Positions 10,336 to 19,748 are shown, numbered from the stretch's first letter. The stretch: 64,000 bases of DNA from Chthoniobacterales bacterium (GCA_013821455.1 JACDGS010000012.1:27146-91145), one strand, 5' to 3'. The notes: generated by a model from the letters alone, not told the origin. Program-made: numbers and translations.

Positions 10336-10568
10336 AGGCGGACGAGCGCGGAGCGCTGGCACTAATGAGTGGGGCGAGCTTTGCGTGCTAGCCTAACGAC
10401 AGGGCACTCTGCAGAAAGGGTACGGGGACGCCGTCACAGAAACTCCATGGCGAGGTTCAAAATCGCTCTTGACCTTCCGGACGGGACGCTCAATCTCGCG
10501 CCGGATTGGGATAAGGTTTGTCCGAGAATCCATGCAGATATTAACAGCTAAAAATAGAAACACATCCT

Positions 10569-11262
10569 ATGAAACTAATATCATCTCTCGTTCTCCTTGG
10601 CGCGGCGCTGAGTCTGGCTCCGCTTGCGAGCACGCATTCATCTGGAGCAGCGGCACCGGAATGCAGGACCTGCGAACGCTTGGCGGAGACAACAGTTACG
10701 CCTCGGCGATCAATGATAGCGGCGAAGTGACTGGTTACTCCGATATTACAGGCGGGGGGAACCCATGCTTTCGTTTGGACGGCCACGGGAGGCATGGTCG
10801 ATATCGGCACTGCTTCCACCACCACCGGCGCTTTTGAAGCCTTCTTCTGGACCAAACAAGCGGGCACGCGTGACATCGGCGCGGCGCCGCATCAGAGTTA
10901 CACCACCGGCCGAGCGGTGAATGACAAGGACGAGGTGGTCGGCTTTAGCGGCGGTAATGTGGCGGTAGCGTTCTACTGGACTCGCGCCAGCGGCTTTCGG
11001 CCCATGCAAACCCTGGGCGGCGCGACGGCCGGAGCCTTCGGGATTAATGAATCGAGCATTATCGCTGGCTATAGCGCGACCAGTTCCGGCCCTACGCACG
11101 CGGCGCTTTGGCCGGATAGGGAAAAGTGCACCCGCAGGATCTCGGGACATTGCCTGGCGGAGCGGAGAGTCACGCCGTGGGGCTGAATAACTCGTCTCAA
11201 GTGGTGGGTAACGCTGACGTCCCGTCCCAAAAGCCAGTGTCTGACCGGAAAGGAGGGACGGT
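10569..11262 (+). pseudogene. Decayed HAF-repeat exported protein
   Basis: Fragments of one exported repeat protein appear in successive frames. At 10569 an ATG begins a signal peptide (MKLISSLVLLGAALSLAPLA). From about 10631 another frame reads HAFIWSSGTGMQDLRTLGG, a textbook HAF repeat. At a run of six G near 10752 the frame shifts and continues as HAFVWTATGGMVDIG. Near 11120 it shifts again into HPQDLGTLPGGAESHAVGL. The end is lost in a repeat of the 69-bp palindrome family. At least three frame changes plus a missing N-terminal domain point to a genuine pseudogene, although G-run errors could explain one of them. Confidence 0.8.
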
Positions 11263-11379
11263 GTTCTCACCGCTCCTCCCCGGCCGCGCTGTCGGCCGTC
11301 CTCTGCCGTAAAGCTGACTATGATTTCCGCTGGGACAGCGGACGCTACAGCCTTAGGGCAACGACTCTGTCATTCGCTA

Positions 11380-11395
11380 GCCTAACGAGTAAAGG
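11380..11395 (+). repeat. 16-nt dispersed word (exact consensus)
   Basis: Downstream of the HAF pseudogene, in the sense direction, between a half and a full copy of the 69-bp palindrome. Confidence 0.9.
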
Positions 11396-11403
11396 AGTGC
11401 CTC

Positions 11404-11472
11404 CTGTAGCGTCAGCTGTCTTCCGCCGAAATTCTGACAGGCCGATCCGCTGGGGGACAGCGGACGCTACAG
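11404..11472. repeat. 69-bp palindromic element, copy 1
   Basis: It begins CTGTAGCGTC and ends GACGCTACAG, with internal complementary GCTGTC/GACAGC arms, so it can fold into a long hairpin. A right-half copy ends at 11350. Confidence 0.85.
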
Positions 11473-11544
11473 ACCAGGGGGCGCGACACGCCATTAAACG
11501 CGACGGCGCGCGTCCCTCCAGCGGCGAGCGCGGAGACTCCCGGG

Positions 11545-12114
11545 ATGATACCGGAAGATTTGCGCGGGTGCGATGATCCGCGCAAGTTCACCCTTGTCGT
11601 GATCAAATTCATTCTTGGGGTTGTCGTGGGGATCGGCCTCGTTCTCGGGGCTGGTTTCCTCTTTATCGCACGCGGGGGATTAAGCCTGTCCACGGCCGGC
11701 GGTCCGCTCCCGATGGAGCGGTATCTCGCTCACACCGCGCTGGCAGCCTCGATCGGCGACGCCGCAGAGTATAAATCACCCGTGGGAGTGACCGAAGCGG
11801 ATCTGCTGGAGGGCGCGCGGCTCTATCAACAAAATGGGTGCATGGGTTGCCACGGAGCCCTCGGCGAGGGACCCACGGCGAAGTCGAAGGCGATGTATCC
11901 GCACATACCGCCGCTGCTTCCGCCGTCGCATGGAGTTACGGACGATCCCGTGGGCGAGACGTATTGGGTAGTTAAAAACGGCATCCGTTTCAGCGGGATG
12001 CCGTCCTTTGGGGCAAAATTGAGCGAGACCGAGTTATGGCAGATCACCCAGATTTTGCATAACGCGGATAAGCTACCGCAGTCGGTGCAGGAAGCTTTGC
12101 GCGCAAAGCGATAG
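11545..12114 (+). CDS. Membrane-anchored c-type cytochrome
   Basis: An N-terminal hydrophobic segment (about residues 16-45, VVIKFILGVVVGIGLVLGAG) anchors the protein, and the rest should be periplasmic. The single haem site is CMGCH at about residue 97, preceded by LLEGARLYQQNG. A methionine ligand is likely in FSGMPSFGAKLSE. This arrangement is that of the cytochrome c class I/CcoP-like domain family, implying electron transfer. The start is uncertain: the ATG at 11545 has no clear Shine-Dalgarno sequence, and a GTG at the hydrophobic segment is possible. A full 16-nt word follows 15 nt after the stop. Confidence 0.85.
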   Translation: MIPEDLRGCDDPRKFTLVVIKFILGVVVGIGLVLGAGFLFIARGGLSLSTAGGPLPMERYLAHTALAASIGDAAEYKSPVGVTEADLLEGARLYQQNGCMGCHGALGEGPTAKSKAMYPHIPPLLPPSHGVTDDPVGETYWVVKNGIRFSGMPSFGAKLSETELWQITQILHNADKLPQSVQEALRAKR

Positions 12115-12128
12115 TCCGAATACCGCCT

Positions 12129-12144
12129 GCCTAACGAATAAAGG
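12129..12144 (+). repeat. 16-nt dispersed word (variant ...GAATAAAGG)
   Basis: Sense orientation just after the cytochrome stop. A GAAAGTT/GGAAGTT heptamer run (12153-12203) follows directly. Confidence 0.85.
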
Positions 12145-12345
12145 ACTGAAGAGAAGTTGAAAGTTGAAAGTTGAAAGTTGGAAGTTGGAAGTTGGAAGTT
12201 GAAGGAAAAATAGAGAGGCAAGAACTGCTTTCTTGTAGGGCGCCTCTCGGCGAGAGGCGCGGAGCACTCAACAGAAACGCTGTTGCAGCCAGATAAACAG
12301 CGCGGGTTCCTCTGCCGAGGCATTCATCGTGCTTTGCTCCATGGG

Positions 12346-13110
12346 GTGGACTCATACGATGTTCTCTCCGAGGGCTGTCGATCGCCCCTCACTTCCCGGC
12401 AAATTTCCGACCTCTTCCACGCCGGTAGATTCGGTCGAGAAGAGCCCTGCCGACGATCCGGCGCGAACACTTGGCGCACCATCGATGAGCTATTTCCTCT
12501 GCTCAAATACGACTCCGCCGGCCCGACCGTGCAGGCCCGGGAATCGCTGACTGCCGCCGCAAAGACCCCGCTCTTCCGTGCCTGCATCCTTCTCCTGGCC
12601 GGCGGAGCGGCATTTCTTTACTGGGATCGCCTGGTCAGTCACTCGCCTGACCTTGGACCGATCCTCAGAGTTCCCCATTATCATCACCAAAACGCTTCCA
12701 TGCTCACACCGCCTGCCACGACCGCCTTGCCCCAGAACGCTGTCGCCTCGCGGCCAGCCGTTTTTCGGGTGTCAGTGACGGATCGAACACAATTTGACGA
12801 GGATCATCTGGCGGCGGAGGGGAGACAGCGTGAACAGCAGGCGCGCGACCAGGCGGCCTTAGCCGAGCGGATGCGAATCGAAGCCGAAGAGCGACAACGC
12901 GCAGCGCGCAAGGCGGCCGGCCGCAACGTCATCGTCCCTTTTGTCTGGATCAATGGGCAACGCCTTCGAAATGTCGTGAAAGAAAATGTAGTCACCCACT
13001 CGGGGACCGACGAGACCTTAATCTACCGCAACGGAGTCGCCTCGCTTTACTACGTCTGGGAGATCAGCGGACAGCTCGACAGTTGCTTATTGCGATTACG
13101 AGAGAATTGA
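12346..13110 (+). CDS. GYF_2-like domain membrane protein, unknown function
   Basis: The N-terminal block, SYDVLSEGCRSPLTSRQISDLF to CRRSGANTWRTIDELFPLLKY, resembles the GYF_2-type domain seen at the start of many verrucomicrobial membrane proteins. A probable membrane helix follows (CILLLAGGAAFLYW), then an Ala/Arg/Glu-rich stretch likely to be helical (EGRQREQQARDQAALAERM). The C-terminal domain of about 60 residues ends in LYYVWEISGQLDSCLLRL. The GTG at 12346 is preferred because it starts exactly at the domain; a TTG at 12283 would add 21 residues. Function unknown. Confidence 0.65.
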   Translation: MDSYDVLSEGCRSPLTSRQISDLFHAGRFGREEPCRRSGANTWRTIDELFPLLKYDSAGPTVQARESLTAAAKTPLFRACILLLAGGAAFLYWDRLVSHSPDLGPILRVPHYHHQNASMLTPPATTALPQNAVASRPAVFRVSVTDRTQFDEDHLAAEGRQREQQARDQAALAERMRIEAEERQRAARKAAGRNVIVPFVWINGQRLRNVVKENVVTHSGTDETLIYRNGVASLYYVWEISGQLDSCLLRLREN

Positions 13111-13250
13111 CCAGCGCGTAGTTGAGACTGCTTTGGCGAGGAAGAACCTGCTTGAGCATTCTCGGCTCTGATCGATTCCTTGTGGAGCCCGGCCGCGGGG
13201 TAAAACAAAAATATCGGGCCTCGACGCGGCAAACGATTATTCCTGTCTCC

Positions 13251-14024
13251 ATGCTCTATTCCTGCGGGGCATTTACGCCCTCCTTTCCTGGAAAACCAAT
13301 AAGACACCTGCTGCGGCCGATTAAGCCGCTTGCCGGTCTTGCCCTCATCCTTCTGGCGATGGCGGGAAAGCTGATCGCCGCGCCCGAGGCGCCGCCCGCT
13401 GGCGCGGCCGATCGGATAGGCCTGGCCGAAGCAACAAAACGACACGCCGTGTTATACGCGCCGCATCCTACTTATCCTTATGATGCCCGCGTCCGGCATC
13501 AGATCGGCTCGGGGGTTGCGCAAGTCCAGGTCGATGAAAATACCGGCTTGGTGCAAAGCGTGGTCATGTCCCCAGGCACTGGTTCAACCATTCTTGATCA
13601 GGAGACGATCAAAACCCTTCTTCGCTGGAAGGTGCAGCCGCATACCCTCACTAAACTCCGCGTGCCCATCTCCTATTCCCTGGCGGGAGTTAGCTTCACT
13701 TTAGACAAGCGAGAACAGTCGTTAGTCGAGATGCTTACTCCTTACCTCGGGTCGGGGACATTACGCAAAGCGCCTGCTCCCACCTATCCGGTGCCGCAGA
13801 GCTGGGGCTACAAGCACGGCAAGGGAGTTTATGAGTTACAGGTCGATCCCTCAGGCAGAGTGACCGACGTGAAAGTCCTGCAGAGCAGCGGGGATGCAAT
13901 CTTCGACAAGACCGTGCGAAAGACTTTGCTGAAGTGGCAACTCACGCGCGGACCGCTCGTCGTCGAGATACCGCTAAGATTCGTGCTCACTCCCAACAGC
14001 TATCGCTTGGACGTGGCCCGATAA
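13251..14024 (+). CDS. Exported protein with two TonB-C domains
   Basis: The product is about 257 aa with a signal-like segment (LAGLALILLAMAGKLIAAPEA), followed by two tandem TonB C-terminal-like domains. The first carries HPTYPYDARVRHQIGSGVAQVQVDENTG and the second APTYPVPQSWGYKHGKGVYELQVDPSG. Each ends with the LLRWKV/LLKWQL strand and a V-P/I-P beta turn. No TonB transmembrane-proline-rich layout is seen, so this is probably a stand-alone periplasmic TonB-C protein of unknown partner. The ATG at 13251 is chosen over 13122 because the signal peptide follows it. A full 16-nt word and a 69-bp palindrome follow the stop. Confidence 0.75.
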   Translation: MLYSCGAFTPSFPGKPIRHLLRPIKPLAGLALILLAMAGKLIAAPEAPPAGAADRIGLAEATKRHAVLYAPHPTYPYDARVRHQIGSGVAQVQVDENTGLVQSVVMSPGTGSTILDQETIKTLLRWKVQPHTLTKLRVPISYSLAGVSFTLDKREQSLVEMLTPYLGSGTLRKAPAPTYPVPQSWGYKHGKGVYELQVDPSGRVTDVKVLQSSGDAIFDKTVRKTLLKWQLTRGPLVVEIPLRFVLTPNSYRLDVAR

Positions 14025-14054
14025 GACGCTGGATCGAACGCAACTCGTGTGCCA

Positions 14055-14070
14055 GCCTAACGAGTAAAGG
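14055..14070 (+). repeat. 16-nt dispersed word (exact consensus)
   Basis: Sense orientation, 30 nt after the TonB-C stop and 5 nt before a 69-bp palindrome. Confidence 0.9.
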
Positions 14071-14075
14071 GCTTG

Positions 14076-14144
14076 CTGTAGCGTCGGTTGTCCTCAGCCG
14101 AAAATCTAGGAAGCCCGATCCGCTGGGGACAGCGGACGCTACAG
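14076..14144. repeat. 69-bp palindromic element, copy 2
   Basis: Same CTGTAGCGTC...GACGCTACAG arms as copy 1. A REP-like GCAACGGCCAGGCTT unit (about 14150-14191) follows directly. Confidence 0.85.
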
Positions 14145-14289
14145 TCGAAAGTAGCTGCAACGGATGCGAGGCAACGGCCAGGCTTGGGAAGTCCGATCCT
14201 CTAACGAGCGCTAGGCAAAGTGGAAAGGGAAGCGCAGAGTGCTGGGGTATTAATTAATGGTTTGAGAGTTAGTGTGACGAGCTGCAATT

Positions 14290-14305
14290 GCCTAACGATT
14301 AAAGG
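14290..14305 (+). repeat. 16-nt dispersed word (variant ...GATTAAAGG)
   Basis: One mismatch. It lies 125 nt upstream of the autotransporter-repeat gene. The 14025-14429 gap holds only this, the 14055 copy, the palindrome and the REP unit. Confidence 0.85.
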
Positions 14306-14429
14306 ACCGATCTCCGCAGGCGTGAGAATGTCGCCGTCGGTTGACTCCGCCACGACAAGCACTGGCCATCCGGCGGCAAGTCACACTATCTTCTTGACCT
14401 CGGCTGCTACGACCTCCTAGAGATAGACC

Positions 14430-16220
14430 ATGCACGATTGTCATCCTTCCCGGTTGCGAGGTGGCTTGGCCTTGATTCAGCTTGTTTTCGTCGTCGCCTT
14501 CCAGAACGCCGATGCGGGCAGCGCGACTTGGGTTCTTCATCCGAGCAGCGGCGATTGGAACCAGGCGGCTAACTGGACGCCCGCGCAAATTCCCAACGGC
14601 CCCACCGACAGCGCCACCTTTGGCGTTTCCGACATCACTAATCTCTCCGTGGGCAAGACAGCGATTGAGGTGAATGGCGTCGTTTTTAACCCGGGAGCGA
14701 GTGCTTTTACCACGACGGTGACCTATCCCGCAGCCCTTTTCACGATTAGTGGCGCGGGCGTGATCAATAACTCCGGCACTATGCAGAATTTCGTAACCCC
14801 AACCTCAGCGTCGGGGCCGAACACCGCGACGACTACCTTTACCGGCAACGCTAGCGCCGGCGCCTTGACTACCTTCACCAACCAAGGGAGCGCCGGGCCG
14901 CCTCCAGGGTTGCTGCAATTTCTCAGTTCCTCTAGTGCAGGCAGCGCCATGATTTTTAACAACGGCGGAATCGCTCCTACATCCGGCGGCGCGACCAGAT
15001 TTTCCGACTCCGCGACGGCCGCGAATAGCACCATTGTTTGTCGAGGCGGCACCGTGGGGTCCGCGCAGGGAGGGACTCTCTATGTCCTCCTCAACTCGAC
15101 CGCCGACCACAGTACCATCACCCTCGAAGGCGCCGGAGTTGCGGTAGCGGCTGGCGGCGTGGCCCAGCTCTCTGATAGCGCAACGGCGGCTAACGCCAAT
15201 ATCTTCGTCCTCGGAGGGTCAGTGAGCGGCGCAGGTGGTGGATCGCTTCAGTTTTATGCCGGCGCGTGCGGGGGTGACGCCACTATCACGCTTTCCGGGC
15301 CATCGGGAGGCAGCAGCTTCGGCGGCTCCGCCCTGTTCGACCTCACCTCGACCGCGGGTAACGCCTTTCTCACGGCAGACTCAGGTAGTCTCGGCGCGGC
15401 CGGTAGCACTACCGTAGGGTTTTATTCTGACTCCACTGGCGGCACCGCGCGAGTCCGGCTTCTGCATACCGGAACACTCAATATCGGCGCCCATAATGTG
15501 CCGGGAGTGACCATCGGCTCGCTCGAAGGCGACGGCATTGCCGCGCTCGGCGTCTCGGACCATCCGGGCCAGGGACGCAATCTCACCATTGGCAGCAACA
15601 ATCTCAGCACCACCTTTTCCGGGACGATCCAGGACAACGGCGGAGGCTCACTCACCAAGCTCGGCAATGGGCGGCTGACACTTACAGGCCCGAGCACTTA
15701 CACCCGTCACACTTCCGTTCAGGCCGGGCAGCTCCTGATTAGCAACCTGACTGGCTCCGGCACGGGGACTGGGCCAGTGCAGGTAAACGGTGGCACGCTG
15801 GGCGGAAGCGGCACCATTGCCGGTCCAGTTACGGTTGGTCGTGGCACAGGTCGCGCCGCCTTCATCTCCCCGGGCAATGGCGACAAGAGCATAGGCGCTC
15901 TCACCATCCAGAGCGCCCTCACTTGCCGGGCTAACTGCATTTACAGTTGCGGTATCAGCCGCGACCGCGGAACGGCTGATCGCCTCGTCGCCAGCGGCAC
16001 AACCATTGCAGCAGGGGCCATGATCTCCCTTTCTCTGAATGGAACGGGCACCCTCGCCCAGGGGACAGTTTTCATCTTGCTCGACAACACGTCTGCCAAT
16101 CCGATCGCCGGCACCTTCGCCAATCTCCCGGACGGCGGGATCGTTACGGTGGGTGGGCTGAACTTCCAGGCTAACTACGAAGGCGGGGATGGGAACGACC
16201 TTACGCTGACCGTCCTTTAG
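14430..16220 (+). CDS. Autotransporter-associated beta-strand repeat protein
   Basis: A 596-aa exported protein. The N-terminal region (GGLALIQLVFVVAFQNADAG) is signal-like. The body is Gly/Ser/Thr/Ala-rich and repetitive, as expected for a right-handed beta-helix. Near residues 405-445 a classic passenger-associated repeat is visible: GGSLTKLGNGRLTLTG, then TSVQAGQLLI and VNGGTLGGSGTIAGPV. The C-terminus GGDGNDLTLTVL is the usual end of this family in Verrucomicrobiota. No autotransporter barrel or PEP-CTERM anchor is seen, so secretion and surface attachment are unclear. Confidence 0.85.
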   Translation: MHDCHPSRLRGGLALIQLVFVVAFQNADAGSATWVLHPSSGDWNQAANWTPAQIPNGPTDSATFGVSDITNLSVGKTAIEVNGVVFNPGASAFTTTVTYPAALFTISGAGVINNSGTMQNFVTPTSASGPNTATTTFTGNASAGALTTFTNQGSAGPPPGLLQFLSSSSAGSAMIFNNGGIAPTSGGATRFSDSATAANSTIVCRGGTVGSAQGGTLYVLLNSTADHSTITLEGAGVAVAAGGVAQLSDSATAANANIFVLGGSVSGAGGGSLQFYAGACGGDATITLSGPSGGSSFGGSALFDLTSTAGNAFLTADSGSLGAAGSTTVGFYSDSTGGTARVRLLHTGTLNIGAHNVPGVTIGSLEGDGIAALGVSDHPGQGRNLTIGSNNLSTTFSGTIQDNGGGSLTKLGNGRLTLTGPSTYTRHTSVQAGQLLISNLTGSGTGTGPVQVNGGTLGGSGTIAGPVTVGRGTGRAAFISPGNGDKSIGALTIQSALTCRANCIYSCGISRDRGTADRLVASGTTIAAGAMISLSLNGTGTLAQGTVFILLDNTSANPIAGTFANLPDGGIVTVGGLNFQANYEGGDGNDLTLTVL

Positions 16221-16714
16221 GTTGCCACCGAGTTTCTAAGGGAAAGTGGAAAGTGTAGCTGCAACGGCTGCGAAGCAACGGCCAGGCTTTCAAAGTCGGA
16301 AGTCGGAGAGTAGAAAGTTAGCCAGTGGAAGCAAAGAACGGGGCGGGCTGAAGTAGAAAAAGAGCTGTAGCGTCGGCTGTCCTCAGCCGAAATCTGCCGG
16401 GCGTCGATCCGCTGAGGACAGCGGACACTACAGCGGCCTAACGAGTGGCCGCTGTAGCCGCCTCTCTGTGAGAGGTAACCCCAACTAGCACCCAAACCGG
16501 TGTCACTATAAACCTATTCATGTCTCGCGAGCCGAAGCAAGGAGAAAGCGACGACACGCAGCGGCGACGGATGGCGTCATCGTTTGGGCCACGGAACAAT
16601 CTCATCGTTAGGATGGAAAGTCCGCCGCGCACCTTGTCGCTCTCTTCGAGCAGCGTTCAGATGATTAAGTTATCTCCAGCCATTACCTAATGAAAGCCGC
16701 CAAACCTGCTTAGC
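16221..16714. other. Repeat-bearing intergenic region
   Basis: It holds a REP-like unit (about 16254-16300), a 69-bp palindrome (16365-16433), a truncated 16-nt word (GCCTAACGAGTGG, from 16436) and a short hairpin with CCTCTCTGTGAGAGG arms. From 16480 to 16714 I see nothing recognisable. Confidence 0.6.
16365..16433. repeat. 69-bp palindromic element, copy 3
   Basis: Same family as 11404 and 14076. The right arm has one change (GACACTACAG). Confidence 0.85.
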
Positions 16715-17287
16715 TCACTCGACTTCGTCGCGCCAATAATGCGCCAGACCCGGTAGCAGCAGCGCGTGAAAATGGAACAATTTCATCTCCGCGCGGGCCG
16801 CCTCTTTCTTCCAGTGATCTACCCCCACACGATACGAACCGACGACAAGGCTGGTTCGGTCCTGTCCACCTTGCAGGTCAAAGAGCGCGTATAACGAATT
16901 CGGACGCGACCTGACGTCGCTTCCACAGTGTACGAAAACCGCGCCATGCGCCATTTTGCTTACCGCTGCTCTTATCGTAGAAGGATCGATAGGACCGTGA
17001 GTTTGTGCTTTTTGGTCGATTGGTAAACTGACCACCTTGAAATGAAGCCTCTTTGCGCCCTCATCGAGACTTTCACGGTCCGTATTTAGCTTGACCACGG
17101 TGTGAACCCCGAGCCTTTTGAGATAATCCCAGCCATCTTTTGTGAGTGGCTCCCCGCCACGATAAATTTTGCGGTGCGAATCGACGGTGGCGAAGTTTGG
17201 TATCGTTTTGACTGTCGGAAAATTCGATTGGCACCCATCCAGCAACGCCGCTGATAGGAGCAACGTGATCGAGATACGTGGAGACAT
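16715..17287 (-). CDS. Dual-specificity-phosphatase-like lipoprotein with split P-loop
   Basis: The 190-aa product has a lipoprotein signal (ISITLLLSAALLDGC, Cys at about residue 19) and a DSP/PTP-like fold: KIYRGGEPLTKDGWDYLKRLGVHTVVKL, then VVSLPIDQ and AHGAVFVHC. In the family the P-loop reads HC-x5-R. Here the Cys of VHC is followed by 17 extra codons (16874-16924) before QGGQDRTSLVVGSYRVG resumes in frame. Removing the insert restores a perfect C-x5-R loop. The insert is bounded by CAGGTC/GACCTG inverted repeats. The enzyme is therefore probably inactive, though the frame stays open. Confidence 0.75.
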   Translation of the reverse strand: MSPRISITLLLSAALLDGCQSNFPTVKTIPNFATVDSHRKIYRGGEPLTKDGWDYLKRLGVHTVVKLNTDRESLDEGAKRLHFKVVSLPIDQKAQTHGPIDPSTIRAAVSKMAHGAVFVHCGSDVRSRPNSLYALFDLQGGQDRTSLVVGSYRVGVDHWKKEAARAEMKLFHFHALLLPGLAHYWRDEVE

Positions 17288-17375
17288 TCCGCGTTTTTAT
17301 CGAGTCGTAGGCACGAAGTGAACATTATATTTGTTGATTCTACCCCGCCTACACCCGGTGTTTAGATCAGCCGCG

Positions 17376-17483
17376 CGAAAGCCCGGCCTCGCTTGCAGCT
17401 GCGTTACGGCGGCGGCGGGGAAGATTGGCACTCTCTTCGAGAGGTAGAAAGCCCGGCCACTCCTTCACCCGCGTTACGGCGTC
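17376..17483. repeat. Two REP-like GCCCGGCC...CGTTACGG units
   Basis: Units at about 17376-17410 and 17447-17483 share GAAAGCCCGGCC at one end and CGTTACGGCG at the other. Further copies lie around 19094, 19253, 19523, 20353, 22068, 34766, 34902, 41112 and 46380. They fill most of the 17288-17612 spacer. Confidence 0.75.
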
Positions 17484-17612
17484 TTTTGAGTCAGAGCCGA
17501 GCGACTGGTGAAGCCGGCGGTTCCCCGTGCCACATGTAACAAGTCTGTTACGACACTTTGCTTGGTACAGGGCGCGTTTCGGGTTTATGAAGCGGAAACC
17601 GAAAGGACATCC

Positions 17613-18980
17613 ATGCAAATAACCAACTCAAAACTTTACCGATTCGCCACTCGCTGCCGCGAGCTCGGCGCTGCGACGATCGTATTCACCTTTTTCGCGA
17701 GTGTGCAGATGGCGCAAGCGGCCGACGGGGACCTCGATCCGACATTCGGGATCGGCGGCATGGTGATGACCGACATTAATCGTAGCACCGACATTGGCAA
17801 CGCGGTGGCGGTCCAGACTGATGGCAAGTTGGTCGTCGTCGGAACGAGTTATCTACACAATGATTACTCGGGCGAGGACTTTGTCGTCACCCGTTACAAT
17901 ACCAATGGCACGCTCGACAGCACGTTCGGCAGGGGAGGCAGAGTGAGGACAGATTTCCCCGGCCTGGCGGCGGTACCGTCATCGGTAGTCATCCAACCGG
18001 ACGGCAAGATTGTGGTTGCGGGCGGCGCCTTCCCGCTCTTTACCTTCGCCGGCAACTTTGAAGTGGTCCGCTACAACCGGAACGGATCGCTCGATACCTC
18101 CTTTGGTAACGGTGGAATCGTGACGACGAATTTTCCCGGAGGGAGTTACGCATTCGACGTGGCCTTGCAGGCTGATGGCAAGATCATCGCCGCCGGGACC
18201 GTCTTCGTAGATTTTGTTATTGGCGAATCTTCCAATACCGATTTTGCGCTGGCGCGTTATAACGCGGATGGAACCCCGGACGGCACCTTTGGCAATGGCG
18301 GCCAGGTCTCAACCGATTTTGTCGGTTTGGAAGACGATGCCTTTTCAGTGTTGATCCAACCCGATGGTAAAATTGTCGCAGTCGGCTCCGCTAACGACCC
18401 AGCCACCTTCTACGACTTCGCCGCTGCGCGTTATCTCAGCAATGGCGCGATCGACACGACATTCGGTGTCGGCGGGAAAGTGCGCACGGACTTCGGAGAT
18501 CAAAACTTCGATCGGGCGCGCTCGGCCGCGCTGCAACCCGATGGCAAGATGGTCGCTGCTGGCTTCGCTATTTCCCACGGCGGAGGAGTCCAGAATTACG
18601 CCGTCGCGCGCTATACCTCAAGCGGCGTCCTCGACACCACCTTCAGTAACGACGGGCTGGCACAAATCGACTTCGGCGATTGCTGCCAGAGTGCCAACAA
18701 AGTCCTGCTGCAAAGCGATGGCAAAATCATCGTCGTCGGTTATGCGAACACCGAGGATTCCGATTCCGACTTCTTGTTGGCGCGTTTGAGTCCGAGCGGT
18801 TCGCTCGACAGCACCTTTGGTGTCAGCGGCAAGGTGCGAACCTCCTTTGGCGATCTGAATGGCGGCGCCAACGGGGCCGCGCTGCAGTCGGATGGGAAAA
18901 TTGTCGCGGTTGGATTTCAAGCCACCTTCACCAGTCGGCGAGCGGAATTTGCCTTAGCGCGCTACATAAATTCCCAGTAA
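17613..18980 (+). CDS. Delta-60 repeat exported protein
   Basis: The 455-aa product has a signal-like N-terminus (about residues 1-36, ending VQMAQAADGDLD). Successive repeats of about 60 residues follow, each reading roughly GxLDxTFGxGGxVxTDF...VALQPDGKIVxxG...FAxARYNxDG. I can follow at least six. These delta-60 repeats are thought to form a beta-propeller; the ligand is unknown. The ATG at 17613 is chosen because AGGA lies 8 nt upstream and the signal peptide follows; the frame is open back to 17508. Confidence 0.88.
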   Translation: MQITNSKLYRFATRCRELGAATIVFTFFASVQMAQAADGDLDPTFGIGGMVMTDINRSTDIGNAVAVQTDGKLVVVGTSYLHNDYSGEDFVVTRYNTNGTLDSTFGRGGRVRTDFPGLAAVPSSVVIQPDGKIVVAGGAFPLFTFAGNFEVVRYNRNGSLDTSFGNGGIVTTNFPGGSYAFDVALQADGKIIAAGTVFVDFVIGESSNTDFALARYNADGTPDGTFGNGGQVSTDFVGLEDDAFSVLIQPDGKIVAVGSANDPATFYDFAAARYLSNGAIDTTFGVGGKVRTDFGDQNFDRARSAALQPDGKMVAAGFAISHGGGVQNYAVARYTSSGVLDTTFSNDGLAQIDFGDCCQSANKVLLQSDGKIIVVGYANTEDSDSDFLLARLSPSGSLDSTFGVSGKVRTSFGDLNGGANGAALQSDGKIVAVGFQATFTSRRAEFALARYINSQ

Positions 18981-18995
18981 CTGATCTCGCTTCGA

Positions 18996-19129
18996 GGTCT
19001 TCGATCCGGGGAGCGCACGTGCCCTCGCGTGCTGGCGAACGCGCCTCGCGGTCGCGGACTTTGCTGGCTCATTTCTTGGAATCGTTAGCAATTGGAAAAC
19101 CCGGCCTCGCCTTGCGGCTGCGTTACGGC
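18996..19129. repeat. ~133-bp dispersed repeat, copy A
   Basis: It begins GGTCTTCGATC, includes the CCCTCGCGTGCTGGCGAACG block and ends with a REP-like unit. Copy B is at 21968-22100, and partial copies of the CCCTCGCGTGCTG block lie in the tandem duplication at 24157-24390. Confidence 0.8.
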
Positions 19130-19428
19130 GGCGAACTGAGCGAGAGCGGCGCAATTAACGTGTGAAATAGGAATGATGAAGTAGGAACGGCGGGCACTTC
19201 TTCCTTCTGCATTCATCCTTCTGACTTTTGTTTGGCGCTGTCTTCTAGGGTAAAAAGCCCGGCCGCTCCTTCACCCGGGTTACGGCGTTTTTGAGCCTGA
19301 AGGTGTCGAGGTTGACTTGGCAAGTCTGACCTCGCTAAGGCTGCGTTACCGGTCGCGCTTGACTAGGTCTTCGTAAGGTGAAGCTCTTGAAGCGCTCGGT
19401 CTCTTGGCGGTTGTAGCCCGCCGATTTC

Positions 19429-19495
19429 CTGTAGTGTCCGCTGTCCCCAGCGGATTCCTTTGCTGGCTTTTCCGCTGAGACAGCGGACGCTACAG
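19429..19495. repeat. 69-bp palindromic element, copy 4
   Basis: Arms GTCCGCTGTCCCCAGCGGA and CCGCTGAGACAGCGGAC. Subtype shared with 23582-23648, including flanking sequence (GGCGGTTGTAGC before, AGCCAAAATAA after). Confidence 0.85.
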
Positions 19496-19748
19496 CGCCG
19501 GCGCAGCCAAAATAAAAACTGACCCGTAACGGATGCTCAGCAACGGCCGGGCTTGGAAAGCCCGGCCACTCATTGGAGCGTTACGGCCAAGTCGTTGAGG
19601 TCAGTGCGCTTGAGAGTGTTTTGATCAACGCGGCAGCGTCACCCCTGCGGGCTGACTTTCGTCAGTCCATATCCCAGCCTGCTCCATTCCTTGAGGGTGG
19701 AGTGCTGGTTGGCGCACAGGTCGTATTTGCCCAGTCCGGCGAAATCAC

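Larger units (their letters stand above)
18981..19748. other. Long repeat cluster without genes
   Basis: It contains a ~133-bp repeat (18996-19129) shared with 21968-22100, REP-like units at about 19253-19287 and 19523-19586, and a 69-bp palindrome at 19429-19495 whose flanks also match 23569-23673. No protein-like frame was seen in either strand. Confidence 0.7.
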
